Shown: positions 19,207 to 28,566, numbered from the stretch's first letter. The stretch is DNA of 60,209 nt from Candidatus Endomicrobiellum mastotermitis (GCA_031272445.1 JAISTT010000015.1:1-60209), one strand, 5' to 3'. Numbers and translations: made by a program. Notes: a model not told the origin generated them from the letters alone.

Positions 19207-21000
19207 ATGGTAATTAAAATGGTATGGCAAAAAGAGGATAAATTTTCATATGAAATTTTTATTACGAAATACAGAACGATTTTTATATTTTTTTTAATAT
19301 TATTTATTTGTCTTTTCATACGTCTTTTTTGTTTGCAAATTGTCAAAGGTGATAGGTACAGAAAAATTTCTGATCAGCAGAGGATGCACAATACGTACGA
19401 GCGTGCTCCGAGAGGTATAATTTATTCTGAGGATAATACTGTGCTTGTGGAAAATAAATTTGTTTTTGTTGCTTTATTTTATCCTTTTAGACAAGGTCAA
19501 ACTCTATCATATAAAAATATAGAAGATTTGAATAAAATTTTCGGGAAAGATGTAAAGTTTATGATAAATATGAGTTATAAATATGGCAAGGTTATAAAGC
19601 TTGCGGATAATCTTACTTTAGAAGATATGTTTAAAATAAGAGAAAAAAAATTGAATTTGAAAGGTATTTCGGTCTTAAGAGAATCGCGTAGGGTGTATTG
19701 CTATCCAGAAGCTACTAGTCATATAACTGGTTATACTGGTGAGATAGGGGCAGACGAAATTGAAGAATTATCTAGATACGACTACAAAATAGGTGATTAT
19801 ATTGGTAGAGGAGGAATTGAGCAAATTTATGACAAGTATTTGCGAGGTAAGGATGGTGGGTGGCAGATTGAGATGAATGCGATGGGGTGTCAGATAAAAG
19901 AGTTTATGTACATTCAGCCAGAAATCGGAGCAAGTGTATACTCTACGATAAACTTGAAATTACAGAAAGTTGCCTATGAAGCCTTAAGAGGGAGTAGTAC
20001 AGGTAGAGGAGCTGTAATAGTGCTTGACGTGAAAACAGGTGCTGTGAAAGTGCTTGTTTCGTGTCCAGGATTTGATGCGAATAAAGCAGGTACTAAAGGT
20101 TTTAACAAATATTTAAAAGATAAAAAGTTGTCGCTTTTTAACAGAACTCTTCAGGCTCTTTATCCTCCGGGGTCTGTTTTTAAAATAATAACTTTTGTGG
20201 CAGCTTTAGAACTCATGAATGTTGATATTGAAGAAATGGTTAAATGTGATGGGACTTTTAAGCTTGGCAATAGAAATTATTCTTGTTGGCGCAGGAGAGG
20301 ACATGAGAAAGTAAATCTTTTTTCTGCGATGGTGCACTCATGTAATGTTTATTTCTATAAAATTGGTTTAAAACTTGGTGTGAAGAATCTTAGTAAATAT
20401 GCAAAAAGGTTTCATCTTGGAGAAAAAATGGGAATAGATTTACCAAATGAAAAAAAAGGCTTTGTTCCCACTCCTGAATGGAAAAAATCAAAATTGAAAA
20501 TGCGATGGCTATACGGCGATACAGTTATACTGTCAATAGGACAGGGTGCGCTTTGGGTAACGCCTCTCCAAATGGCGTGTATGATATCTGCTGTTGCAAA
20601 TAATGGGATTTGCAGAAAGCCTTATATAGTTGATAGAGTTGTAAGTTCAAATGGGGATGAAATGTATTCTCATAAATCAGACTTTAAGGAAAGAATAAGT
20701 TTATCGGATAAAACTTGGGATTTTCTTCATAAAGCGCTTTTAGAAGTAATTGAAAATGGTACAGGAATTAAAAGTAAAATTCCAGGTATTAAAATTGCAG
20801 GGAAAACTGGAACAGCTCAAAACCCGCAAGGAGATGATCATGCTTGGTTTGTCTCTTATGCTCCATTTGACAATCCTGAAATTGCAATGGCAGTTATTAT
20901 TGAAAATGGTGGCGGAGGTGGATATAATGCTGTCCCGATAGGTAGGAAAATTTATGAAACCTATTTTAATATGAAGTCTGAAAAGAGTATAAAGCAGTGA
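19207..21000 (+). CDS. mrdA: Penicillin-binding protein 2 (transpeptidase)
   Basis: Cross-links peptidoglycan during cell elongation; partner of RodA. It has an N-terminal membrane anchor at about residues 24-46, a PBP dimerisation domain, and then the transpeptidase with S323-V-F-K326, SCN at 378-380 and KTGT near 533. At 597 aa it has class B length. The ATG at 19207 lies about ten bases after GAAGGAAAC; an in-frame ATG four codons later is also possible. It overlaps rodA. Confidence 0.96.
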   Translation: MVIKMVWQKEDKFSYEIFITKYRTIFIFFLILFICLFIRLFCLQIVKGDRYRKISDQQRMHNTYERAPRGIIYSEDNTVLVENKFVFVALFYPFRQGQTLSYKNIEDLNKIFGKDVKFMINMSYKYGKVIKLADNLTLEDMFKIREKKLNLKGISVLRESRRVYCYPEATSHITGYTGEIGADEIEELSRYDYKIGDYIGRGGIEQIYDKYLRGKDGGWQIEMNAMGCQIKEFMYIQPEIGASVYSTINLKLQKVAYEALRGSSTGRGAVIVLDVKTGAVKVLVSCPGFDANKAGTKGFNKYLKDKKLSLFNRTLQALYPPGSVFKIITFVAALELMNVDIEEMVKCDGTFKLGNRNYSCWRRRGHEKVNLFSAMVHSCNVYFYKIGLKLGVKNLSKYAKRFHLGEKMGIDLPNEKKGFVPTPEWKKSKLKMRWLYGDTVILSIGQGALWVTPLQMACMISAVANNGICRKPYIVDRVVSSNGDEMYSHKSDFKERISLSDKTWDFLHKALLEVIENGTGIKSKIPGIKIAGKTGTAQNPQGDDHAWFVSYAPFDNPEIAMAVIIENGGGGGYNAVPIGRKIYETYFNMKSEKSIKQ

Positions 21001-22343
21001 TTCAAAGTAAAAATTTTTATCGCCGTTTGGTTTCAGTTATAGATTTTCAACTTGTTTTTTTTGTTATTGGGTTAACATTTATAAGTTTTGTTGCAATATA
21101 TTCAGCGGGTAGCAATTATGGTATGTCATTTAAGTATCTTTCAGTCCAATTATTAGCTTTTAGTATAGGACTTTTTGGATTTATTCTCATTGCGAATTTT
21201 AATTATCAGTATTATAAATATTTGGATAAATTTATTTATATTTTGTCCTCTCTACTTTTAATTTCTGTTCTGATTTTTGGTTCAGTTAAAAGAGGTACAA
21301 AAGGTTGGTTTGATTTTGGTTTCATTTCCTTTCAGCCTGTTGAAATTGCAAAAATAATGTTTATTTTATCGCTTGCTTCTTTTCTTGATCGAAAGTCAAA
21401 AGAGACAGGTAAAATTTCCCATCTAATTTCTGTATTTTTAATGCTTACGGGGCATCTTGCTCTTATAATGATACAGCCTGATCTTTCTTCTACATTATCT
21501 TATTTTCCTGTAACCCTAATTCTTCTTTTTGTTAGTGGAGTTGAACCCTTTTATCTGTTTTGTATTGTAGTTTTTGGTAGTGTAGCTGTAGGTTTACCAC
21601 TTTTGGGAACATTCTTAAATATGCAGCTGCAATTTTCTCAAAGAAGGATATTCTTAATAGATTTTATGACTTCTTTGCAAACTGGTTGGATGGGTGTTTA
21701 TGTTATTGGAGTGATATTGTTTTTAATAGTTATTATATGGTATTTTTTATGTAAATTGAAAATTAAAATTGCGCCTATTTATCCAATTATTTTAAGTGCT
21801 TCAATATTGTTTGGATGCTTATCCTCTTTAGCGATTGAGAAATCACTAAAAGATTATCAAAGGAAGAGATTCGTAGTATTCCTGAATCCAAGGTTTGATC
21901 CGAGAGGTTCTGGCTATAATGTAATACAGTCTAAAATAGCCATAGGTTCTGGAAAGTTTATAGGAAAGGGTTTTAAAAAAGGAACTCAAACTCAATTAGG
22001 ATTCTTGCCTGAACAACATACAGATTTTATTTTTTCGGTTGTAGCTGAAGAAGGAGGCTGGGTCTGGGCACAAATTACACTTTTTTTTTATTTCTTTTTT
22101 GTTTGGCGTACTTTTGTAATAGCGAAGAATGCTCGTGATAGATATGGGTCGCTTGTGGCTATGGGATTAGCTACTATGTTCATGTTTTATATAGTAATAA
22201 ATATAGGTATGGTTATGGGTATGATGCCTGCTACTGGTGTGCCGTTACTTTTCCTTTCTTATGGTGGGTCATCGATTTTTTCGTCATTATGTGCTGTTGG
22301 TATTCTATGCTCTATAAGTATGAGAAAGTATACACACACTTGA
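20997..22343 (+). CDS. rodA: Rod-shape-determining protein RodA (SEDS glycosyltransferase)
   Basis: Polytopic SEDS-family peptidoglycan polymerase, 448 aa with about ten membrane segments. Signature regions are AIYSAGSNYGMSFKYL, GWFDFGFISFQPVEIAKI and the late loop GFLPEQHTDFIFSVVAEE followed by PATGVPLLFLSYGGSS. It uses a GTG start that overlaps the mrdA stop (GTGA), so the pair is translationally coupled. Confidence 0.96.
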   Translation: MIQSKNFYRRLVSVIDFQLVFFVIGLTFISFVAIYSAGSNYGMSFKYLSVQLLAFSIGLFGFILIANFNYQYYKYLDKFIYILSSLLLISVLIFGSVKRGTKGWFDFGFISFQPVEIAKIMFILSLASFLDRKSKETGKISHLISVFLMLTGHLALIMIQPDLSSTLSYFPVTLILLFVSGVEPFYLFCIVVFGSVAVGLPLLGTFLNMQLQFSQRRIFLIDFMTSLQTGWMGVYVIGVILFLIVIIWYFLCKLKIKIAPIYPIILSASILFGCLSSLAIEKSLKDYQRKRFVVFLNPRFDPRGSGYNVIQSKIAIGSGKFIGKGFKKGTQTQLGFLPEQHTDFIFSVVAEEGGWVWAQITLFFYFFFVWRTFVIAKNARDRYGSLVAMGLATMFMFYIVINIGMVMGMMPATGVPLLFLSYGGSSIFSSLCAVGILCSISMRKYTHT

Positions 22344-22484
22344 TTGTGCTATGATGGAGATTTATTTAAATAAGTTAAAACATTAAAATAAATGGTAAAA
22401 ATTGTAGTGGGTTTGCAAAAATATATTTAAAAATATAAAATCATATGAAAAGTTGTTGATTATATAAAATAAGGAGAAGTAAAG

Positions 22485-22685
22485 ATGAAAAAGTTTATGT
22501 TGTTAGCAGTGTTTATGGCGGTGTTTAGCTTGTCGCTGTCAGCTTGTGGAAGCGGGAAAAAGAAAGCGGAAGTTCCTGACGAATCTGCTAATACGGAACA
22601 ACAAGAACAAGATAATATGTCTGTATCACAAGATCTTGAATCTCAGTCTTCTGAAGAAACATCATCAACAGTGCAAGAAAAATAA
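22485..22685 (+). CDS. Small predicted lipoprotein
   Basis: A 66-aa protein with a textbook lipoprotein signal: charged MKKF, the hydrophobic LLAVFMAVFSLSL and the lipobox LSAC (Cys21). The mature part is only about 45 residues, hydrophilic, rich in Glu, Gln and Ser and probably disordered. TAAGGAG precedes the ATG. I do not recognise a family. The location after the rod-shape cluster suggests, but does not show, an envelope role. Confidence 0.7.
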   Translation: MKKFMLLAVFMAVFSLSLSACGSGKKKAEVPDESANTEQQEQDNMSVSQDLESQSSEETSSTVQEK

Positions 22686-22775
22686 AAAACACAATATTAC
22701 AATTATAATTAGACGTTCACGCATACGCATATTGTAAAAAAGGTTTTTTGTTTCTTTTGGGACTAAAGAATGACT

Positions 22776-22819
22776 AGAAACAGCGGTTCATCGCATTTTA
22801 GTGGTGAGCCGCTGTTTCT
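22776..22819 (+). terminator. Strong 15-bp hairpin downstream of the small lipoprotein
   Basis: AGAAACAGCGGTTCA (22776-22790) pairs with TGAGCCGCTGTTTCT (22805-22819) over 15 positions with a single G-T wobble, enclosing a 14-base loop. It is the most GC-rich perfect stem in the intergenic DNA here. No T-run follows on the + strand, so it is not a classic intrinsic terminator. It may stabilise the lipoprotein mRNA 3' end, be part of a small RNA, or be a palindromic repeat unit. Confidence 0.5.
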
Positions 22820-22968
22820 GTATGTATGGGTGTTAAAATGTAAGAAAATTATTTGGATTGTTTTTAGATTCTTCTCACTAGTTTATTATACTCAAAAGTT
22901 GTCAGCGTGGTGGAAGTGACTCTGTATGTAAATTTCATTTGATTTATAGGCGTTTTTATGATAGAGTC

Positions 22969-22974
22969 TATAAT
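22969..22974 (+). promoter_or_regulatory. Probable -10 element for argF
   Basis: A perfect TATAAT lies 33 bases upstream of the argF ATG, giving a leader of about 27 bases with a GTGAGA ribosome-binding stretch. No good -35 box is visible at 16-18 bases. In such AT-rich DNA a lone TATAAT is weak evidence. Confidence 0.35.
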
Positions 22975-23007
22975 TACTGAATTTATGTTTAAAAGTGAGA
23001 TTAAGCT

Positions 23008-23931
23008 ATGTCGAAAAAAGATTTATTGTCAATTTATGATTTAAAAAAGGAAGAAATAAGTACTTTATTGAGAGAAGCTTTTAAGCTTAAAAGCGAGAAA
23101 AAATATCTAGACGTCTTTAAAGGTAAAGTGCTGGGCATGATATTTGAAAAGCCTTCAACGCGAACAAGAGTTGCTTTTTCTACAGCGATGATACAATTAG
23201 GCGGGTCACCTATTTCGCTTGAGCCTGAAAATCTCCAACTGAAAAGAGGGGAATCTATACATGATGCTGCGGTAGTTTTATCAGGCTATTTAAGTGGTCT
23301 TGTTATAAGAACTTTTAAACATTATGACACGGAAGAATTTGCTAAGTACTCCACGATTCCAGTTATAAACGCTCTTTCAGATATAGAACATCCTTGCCAA
23401 AGTTTGGCTGACATCATGACCATTATGGAGATCTATAAAGTAAAAGTAGTTGAGAATTTGAAGGAAGTTAAAATTGTTTATATAGGTGACGGCAACAATG
23501 TCGCAAATTCGCTGCTTGCTATTTCTGCTGTATTAGGACTCAACTTTACTCTTATATCTCCTCATCAATGTTTACCTAAAAAGGATATGTTGGATAAAGC
23601 TTTTGAATATGCTTCGTCAAGTGGAGCAGTAATTAGAATTACAAGTGATATTAGTGAAATAAAAAATGCGGATGTGATATATACAGACGTATGGATTTCA
23701 ATGGGTTACGAGAATGAAATGGAAAATAGAAAAAGAATTTTAATGCCTTATCAAGTAAATAAAGAGTTGTTAAAGAAAGCTTCTTCAAAATGTATTGTTC
23801 TACACTGTCTTCCTGCAGTTAGAGGAGATGAAATTACCGCAGAGGTTATGAATAAATATGGATATTCAATATTTACACAGGCTGAAAACAGACTTCATAC
23901 TCAAAAAGCTATTTTATTACATTTTCTATAA
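23008..23931 (+). CDS. argF: Ornithine carbamoyltransferase
   Basis: Makes citrulline from ornithine and carbamoyl phosphate (arginine biosynthesis). Carbamoyl-phosphate binding residues are in FEKPSTRTRVAFS (about 49-61) and EHPCQSLADI (about 130-139). The ornithine-side HCLP loop is in VLHCLPAVRGDE near residue 268. Length 307 aa matches the family. It stands alone without other arg genes in the window, with its own likely promoter. Confidence 0.95.
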   Translation: MSKKDLLSIYDLKKEEISTLLREAFKLKSEKKYLDVFKGKVLGMIFEKPSTRTRVAFSTAMIQLGGSPISLEPENLQLKRGESIHDAAVVLSGYLSGLVIRTFKHYDTEEFAKYSTIPVINALSDIEHPCQSLADIMTIMEIYKVKVVENLKEVKIVYIGDGNNVANSLLAISAVLGLNFTLISPHQCLPKKDMLDKAFEYASSSGAVIRITSDISEIKNADVIYTDVWISMGYENEMENRKRILMPYQVNKELLKKASSKCIVLHCLPAVRGDEITAEVMNKYGYSIFTQAENRLHTQKAILLHFL

Positions 23932-23993
23932 TGGTACGAATCTTATGAGATTAAGCTGAAAAATTCGGGAGTTAGTGTGTGTAATACTCTAAC

Positions 23994-24632
23994 TTATTTA
24001 AAGCTTTCGTATGTTATTTTAGAATTTTTAACAACATTTGAGTACCAATCATTTAAAATAAGATTTATTTTCTCTTGTATAAGGTTGTTTTTTATTACTG
24101 AGGAATTTTGTTTAAAAGAGTTTTCTAATTCGTAATTCCATAATTTTACGGAAGATGCAAGTATCATTTTTAGTTTGTTTTCGCATATTTGTTTTTTGAT
24201 TATAGTTTCATATTCTTTAGGAGTCAATTGTATAGTCTTTAAAAATGAGTAATATCTCTGTTTGTCAAAGATGTTGTTGTTATTTTTAAATGATTCTGAA
24301 TTCTGCAAATAAGTTCTCAGTTCTTCATCAGTAACTATAATACCGTAAAGTTTTGACTGCTGGTAGAGAATTTCGTTTTTTACTAATAAACTTAGTAGTT
24401 GTGCCTGTATTTCTTTTAAATCTTTTTCAGTTATTTGTTTATTTGTAACTTTTTTTATAGATTGCAGTTGAACTGATGTAAATGAGTTGAGAATTTTTAA
24501 GGGTATTTTTGTGCCGTTTACCTTAGCGGCGTAATTTTTAGTATAAAATAAATGTGGCATAAAACTGCTTATAAAAGTAATTATCGTTATAATAAAAATT
24601 ATGTTCTTATATTTTCTTAAAAAATTCATCAT
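23994..24632 (-). CDS. SurA/PpiD N-terminal-type periplasmic chaperone, lacking the PPIase domain
   Basis: A 212-aa protein with one N-terminal membrane anchor (about residues 10-30), then AAKVNGTKIPLKILNSF and a helical SurA-N-like region (LLSLLVKNEILYQQSKLYG, VTDEELRTYLQ) to about residue 155. The parvulin domain that normally follows is absent, so the protein is a short form or a truncation. It probably binds unfolded periplasmic proteins. The first two codons are both Met. It converges on argF. Confidence 0.7.
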   Translation of the reverse strand: MMNFLRKYKNIIFIITIITFISSFMPHLFYTKNYAAKVNGTKIPLKILNSFTSVQLQSIKKVTNKQITEKDLKEIQAQLLSLLVKNEILYQQSKLYGIIVTDEELRTYLQNSESFKNNNNIFDKQRYYSFLKTIQLTPKEYETIIKKQICENKLKMILASSVKLWNYELENSFKQNSSVIKNNLIQEKINLILNDWYSNVVKNSKITYESFK

Positions 24633-24698
24633 TTCTTTTGCGCTCCATTGTAAGTACTATTTTATGTTTTAAAAATTTATCTAGATCCTCTTAGATTT

Positions 24699-24727
24699 TT
24701 ACTATCATAATAAGAGCTGTGTGTCAA
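24699..24727 (-). promoter_or_regulatory. Promoter for the SurA/PpiD-like gene
   Basis: On the minus strand TTGACA (24727-24722) is followed after 17 bases by TAGTAA (24704-24699). This -35 box is separated by only 5 bases from another TTGACA on the opposite strand, so the two promoters are back to back. Confidence 0.4.
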
Positions 24728-24732
24728 TTTAT

Positions 24733-24761
24733 TTGACATCAAATTTTTTTTTTAATAATGT
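24733..24761 (+). promoter_or_regulatory. Promoter for tRNA-Thr
   Basis: A perfect TTGACA at 24733-24738 has TAATGT at 24756-24761 after a 17-base spacer. This places transcription start about 7-8 bases before the tRNA. The -10 match is modest, but the spacing and position fit well. Confidence 0.5.
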
Positions 24762-24775
24762 AACATAAAGGGAGT

Positions 24776-24848
24776 GCCGATGTAGCTCAACTGGTAGAGC
24801 AGCGGTTTTGTAAACCGCAGGTCGTAGGTTCAAATCCTATCGTCGGCT
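24776..24848 (+). tRNA. tRNA-Thr (anticodon TGT)
   Basis: A full cloverleaf is visible. The acceptor stem GCCGATG pairs with CGTCGGC (one G-T). The D arm is GCTC...GAGC, the anticodon stem GCGGT/ACCGC encloses the loop TTTGTAA with anticodon TGT, the variable loop is AGGTC, and the T loop is TTCAAAT. CCA is not encoded. It reads ACA and, by wobble, other Thr codons. It stands alone upstream of smpB. Confidence 0.95.
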
Positions 24849-24971
24849 ACTTTATTAGTTTAAGTGTAATAAAATAATAAAAATATACAAGCGATAAATT
24901 AAATAAGTGAAAAATTATAAGTTTTCTTGTTAATTTGGAATGAACTTTCATGCGTGTGATGAAATGGCTTT

Positions 24972-25000
24972 ATGACATGTACAAAATAGAAAATTAGGAT
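24972..25000 (+). promoter_or_regulatory. Candidate promoter for smpB
   Basis: ATGACA at 24972-24977 (five of six matches to the -35 consensus) and TAGGAT at 24995-25000 are separated by 17 bases. Transcription would begin about 8 bases before the smpB ATG, so the leader would be very short. Confidence 0.35.
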
Positions 25001-25014
25001 TTCTGAATATTGAG

Positions 25015-25464
25015 ATGGGAAAAAGAATTCTGTCATCAAATAAGAAAGCTTATTATAATTACGAAATTTTTGAAAAGCTAGAGACGGGTGTTGTACTATC
25101 TGGATATGAAGTTAAATCACTAAAGCAGTTTAAAGTAAGTCTTCTTGATAGTATTGTAAAGTTTTCTAATGGTGAAGTGTTTATTGAGAATATGTTTATA
25201 GCTCCTTATGAACGTATATCTACTCATATTATTGGTTATGATTCTAAAAGGAAACGAAAACTTTTAATGCATAGATCTGAGATATTAAAGATTCATGTGA
25301 AAGTTAAAGAAAAGGGATTTACAACTGTTCCACTGGAAATATATATTGGAATTAAAGGTAAAATTAAAATTCTTATAGGTCTTGCAAAAGGTAAGAAGAT
25401 ATACGACAAAAGAGAAGTCATAAAAAAAAGAGACATCGCTAGAGACATTGCTAGAGGATATTGA
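25015..25464 (+). CDS. smpB: SsrA-binding protein SmpB
   Basis: Binds tmRNA and delivers it to stalled ribosomes. At 149 aa it has family length. The pattern NKKAYYNYEIFEKLETGVVLSG, the EVKSLKQFKVSLLDS helix and the basic tail KKIYDKREVIKKRD are diagnostic. No ssrA (tmRNA) gene is recognised in the window. It precedes addA by 33 bases. Confidence 0.96.
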   Translation: MGKRILSSNKKAYYNYEIFEKLETGVVLSGYEVKSLKQFKVSLLDSIVKFSNGEVFIENMFIAPYERISTHIIGYDSKRKRKLLMHRSEILKIHVKVKEKGFTTVPLEIYIGIKGKIKILIGLAKGKKIYDKREVIKKRDIARDIARGY

Positions 25465-25497
25465 TTTATGCTTTTCTAATATAACAATGTGTGGTCC

Positions 25498-28400
25498 ATG
25501 AGTAAGTCGCAAATAATTTCTGTTCAGGCATCAGCTGGCTCTGGCAAGACTTATAGTCTTGCAAGTAGATATCTTTATCTTTTACTAAGTAGCGATGAAA
25601 ATGTTGGAATAAAAAATATAGTGGCCATGACTTTTACTAATAAAGCGGCTGTAGAGATGAAGTATAGAGTTATAGGTTATCTGAAAAAAGCGGCGTTGTG
25701 TCTAAGTACAGGAGATTTTTTTGATAACTTAGGATTTACAAAAAGTAAGTTGGCTGAAAGAAGCAAAGCCGTTTTAAAAAATATCTTTGAGTGTTACGAT
25801 AATTTTAATATAAGTACTATAGATAGTTTTAAAAATCACATCTTAAAATCTTGCGCTATAAATATTGATATATCTCCAAATTTTGTTATAGAGCAAGACT
25901 ACTCGGATAATCTTTTATTTTCTTTGGAAATTTTTTTGCGAAAAACTCAAGTCTCAAAAAATTTAAAAAATATTGTGTTGCAATATTTATCGCAATATTT
26001 GGCAAGAAGTTCAAATTGGTTTCCTAAAAATGATATGTATGACGAGATTAAAAAAGTATTTGAAAAATCTGGAAATATTGGAAAAAATATCCTATATCAT
26101 AGAGGAGTTTCTTTTAAAGATGAGATACTTCTGAAAAGCGAGGTAATTATTAGTAAAGTAAAAAAACTTGCCAATCTTATACCACCAAATTTTCAAGTAA
26201 AAAAGCAGCATTTATACTTAAATGCTATTGAAAAAGTTTTAAACTATGGACAGAGAATTTTTTTTTCGATGGATATTCCAAAAGTGTTTTCACACAAAAC
26301 TATTGAGTATAAAAAAGATGCTAAGATTAACGTTGAAGTAGATTTTATCTGGGAAGAGATAAATAAAGAAATTGAATCTTTGTGCTATTTTTATATGGAA
26401 AACTATTACAACGTTTATTTAGATATATATTCTGAGGTTTTGCTTGAGTTTGATAAACTAGCGAAGATGGAAGGCATTGTATTTTTAAATGAAATTAATA
26501 GAAAAACGGTTAACTTTTTTGAAGAAAATAATACTGTTATACCTGAAGTGTACTATAGATTGTCTGAAAAATATAAGCATTTTTTAATTGATGAGTTTCA
26601 AGATACAAGTCTTGTACAGTGGTTAGGGATTAAAAGATTCCTAGAAGAGAGTATCTCCGAAGGGGGGACGTTTTTTTATGTTGGCGATGTAAAGCAGGCG
26701 ATATATTCTTTCAGAGGAGGGAATCCAGAGATTTTTAATATGATGTCTAAAGAATTTTCTGTTTCTGGCATTGATAGAAAATATCTAAAACAGAATTTTA
26801 GAAGTGGTAAGGTGATAGTGGATTTTAACAATGGTATTTTTTCTAAGGAAAATATTGAAAGATTTTTGAAAGAGATTTACAAAGATAAATATTTTGAGTG
26901 TGATTTTTCAAATTTTTTTGAGACTTATGCCTTTTCTAAACAGGATGCTGCTGGAGAGCATGATTATGGTTACGTTGAACTGTATACTATAGATAAGATG
27001 TGTGAAAACGTTGAAGGGGAAATAAAGCAGAAATTTATGAAATGTATTTTTCAGTGTCTGGAAAGATTTAATGCTCAAAGCATAACAGTTTTATGTAGGA
27101 CACACTGTGAAATTCTTTCTGTGAGCTCATGGCTTTTTGAAAATGGAATTGAAGTTGAATCGCCGCAGACATTAAATATAAAAAATAATGAGTGTATAAA
27201 ACAAATTGTGTCGTTGCTTATGTTTATTGATTCACCTATAGATGTCTTATCATTTTCTTCTTTTATTGTTGGGGATGTTTTCAGTAGAGTCTTAGGTATT
27301 GAAAATTATGAATTTGAAAAATTTATTTTTGATTGTAACAAGAGGAACAAAACTGAGACATTTTACAAGATTTTTAGGGATAAATATAAGAGTTTATGGG
27401 ATGAATACTTTGAAAGTTTTTTTGTTCAAGCAGGATTCGTACCTATTTATGAATTGACGCTTATGATACTTTCAAAATTTAAAATTATTGAAAATTTCCC
27501 TGAAAGTAAGACATTTGTAATGTGTTTTTTGGAACTTGTTAAAGATTTTGAAATGCAGGACTCCGGGATTAAAAACTTTTTAGAATATTTTAATAGTTTA
27601 AGAGACGACGATGAGTCTTTGTATATAAAAAGTGCTTTTGGTAATGGTATAAAAATTATGACGGTGCATAAAGCTAAAGGACTTCAGTTCCCCGTAGTAA
27701 TAATACCTTTTCTAAGTCTTTCAGATAGATCTTTAGAAAGACCGTATTTTTTCGAGTCAAGAGAGAAAATAAAATTGCTGAACGTATCTGAAAATGTTGC
27801 GAAATTTTCAAAGGAAGCTAGAAAAATATATGAAAAATGGAGAGTGAATTCATTATTGTCGGAACTTAATGTACTTTATGTTTCAATGACAAGGGCTGAA
27901 TATGAATTTTACGCTATAGTTCCTTTTAAGTTTAGAAATTCAAATAATATGGTTCCTATTCTTCTTGGAGATAGAGATATTATTATTATGGGTGATAAAC
28001 GGAAATATGATTTAGAAGTTATTGAAGAAAGTAGAATTATTTTAGATGTTTTTACGGGCGGCTATAAAGATATGCAAGAATATTTAAAAAATGCAAATAA
28101 AAAGAGGCTTGACGTAGAAGATATAAAGAAAAAAGGTTCAATTATACATTATGCCTTGTCGAAAATAACATCGTTAAAAAATAAGAATATAAATGATAGC
28201 GTTAATTGCGCTTTTAAATTTACGAGAAAAAAATTTCCTTTTGATGATATTGAGTTTGTGAGAGAAAAACTTTATAGCTTATTTACATCGGAAGAAATTT
28301 TGAGTTTGTTTATGTATGACAACAATATTGTTTACAACGAGAAGGAAGTTGTAAATACGAAAGGTGAAGTTTTTAGAATCGATAAACTAGTGGTAGATGA

Positions 28401-28566
28401 TAGTGAAGTTATTATAGCAGATTTCAAAACTTCAAATTACGATGAAAAGGGTAATGAAGAGCAAGTGAGAGGATATGTTGGCCTTATTTCCGAAATTTAT
28501 CCCCCAAAAAAAATATCAGCTTATATTGTTGATGTTGAAAAAATAGTAGCTGTAAAGTGCGCCTGA
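25498..28566 (+). CDS. addA: AddA/RecB-like helicase-nuclease
   Basis: UvrD-family helicase with a C-terminal nuclease, working on double-strand breaks ahead of RecA. The order is Walker A ASAGSGKTYSL (about residues 10-20), TFTNKAAVEM, Walker B FLIDEFQDTS, VGDVKQAIYSFRGG, LKQNFRS, TVHKAKGLQFPVV and YVSMTRAEYE. The C-terminal nuclease motif is IADFKTSN with a preceding RIDKLVV. ATG 25498 (1022 aa) is preferred over GTG 25489. A partner AddB lies 0.2 kb downstream. Confidence 0.88.
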   Translation: MSKSQIISVQASAGSGKTYSLASRYLYLLLSSDENVGIKNIVAMTFTNKAAVEMKYRVIGYLKKAALCLSTGDFFDNLGFTKSKLAERSKAVLKNIFECYDNFNISTIDSFKNHILKSCAINIDISPNFVIEQDYSDNLLFSLEIFLRKTQVSKNLKNIVLQYLSQYLARSSNWFPKNDMYDEIKKVFEKSGNIGKNILYHRGVSFKDEILLKSEVIISKVKKLANLIPPNFQVKKQHLYLNAIEKVLNYGQRIFFSMDIPKVFSHKTIEYKKDAKINVEVDFIWEEINKEIESLCYFYMENYYNVYLDIYSEVLLEFDKLAKMEGIVFLNEINRKTVNFFEENNTVIPEVYYRLSEKYKHFLIDEFQDTSLVQWLGIKRFLEESISEGGTFFYVGDVKQAIYSFRGGNPEIFNMMSKEFSVSGIDRKYLKQNFRSGKVIVDFNNGIFSKENIERFLKEIYKDKYFECDFSNFFETYAFSKQDAAGEHDYGYVELYTIDKMCENVEGEIKQKFMKCIFQCLERFNAQSITVLCRTHCEILSVSSWLFENGIEVESPQTLNIKNNECIKQIVSLLMFIDSPIDVLSFSSFIVGDVFSRVLGIENYEFEKFIFDCNKRNKTETFYKIFRDKYKSLWDEYFESFFVQAGFVPIYELTLMILSKFKIIENFPESKTFVMCFLELVKDFEMQDSGIKNFLEYFNSLRDDDESLYIKSAFGNGIKIMTVHKAKGLQFPVVIIPFLSLSDRSLERPYFFESREKIKLLNVSENVAKFSKEARKIYEKWRVNSLLSELNVLYVSMTRAEYEFYAIVPFKFRNSNNMVPILLGDRDIIIMGDKRKYDLEVIEESRIILDVFTGGYKDMQEYLKNANKKRLDVEDIKKKGSIIHYALSKITSLKNKNINDSVNCAFKFTRKKFPFDDIEFVREKLYSLFTSEEILSLFMYDNNIVYNEKEVVNTKGEVFRIDKLVVDDSEVIIADFKTSNYDEKGNEEQVRGYVGLISEIYPPKKISAYIVDVEKIVAVKCA

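Larger units (their letters stand above)
22686..23007. other. Gap before argF
   Basis: About 320 bases with no convincing gene. It contains the strong hairpin at 22776-22819, an upstream segment TGTTTCT able to pair with the first hairpin arm, and a TATAAT element at 22969-22974 that probably belongs to argF. No tRNA or repeat family is recognised. Confidence 0.6.

Noticed and set aside
23970-23994. AGTTAG...CTAACT inverted repeat between argF and the chaperone gene
   Set aside because: Only 6 bp of AT-rich stem with an 11-base or longer loop and no T-run; too weak to call a terminator.
24849-25014. Search for a tmRNA gene (ssrA) next to smpB
   Set aside because: No tRNA-like ends or tag-coding frame could be found in the gap; ssrA must be elsewhere.
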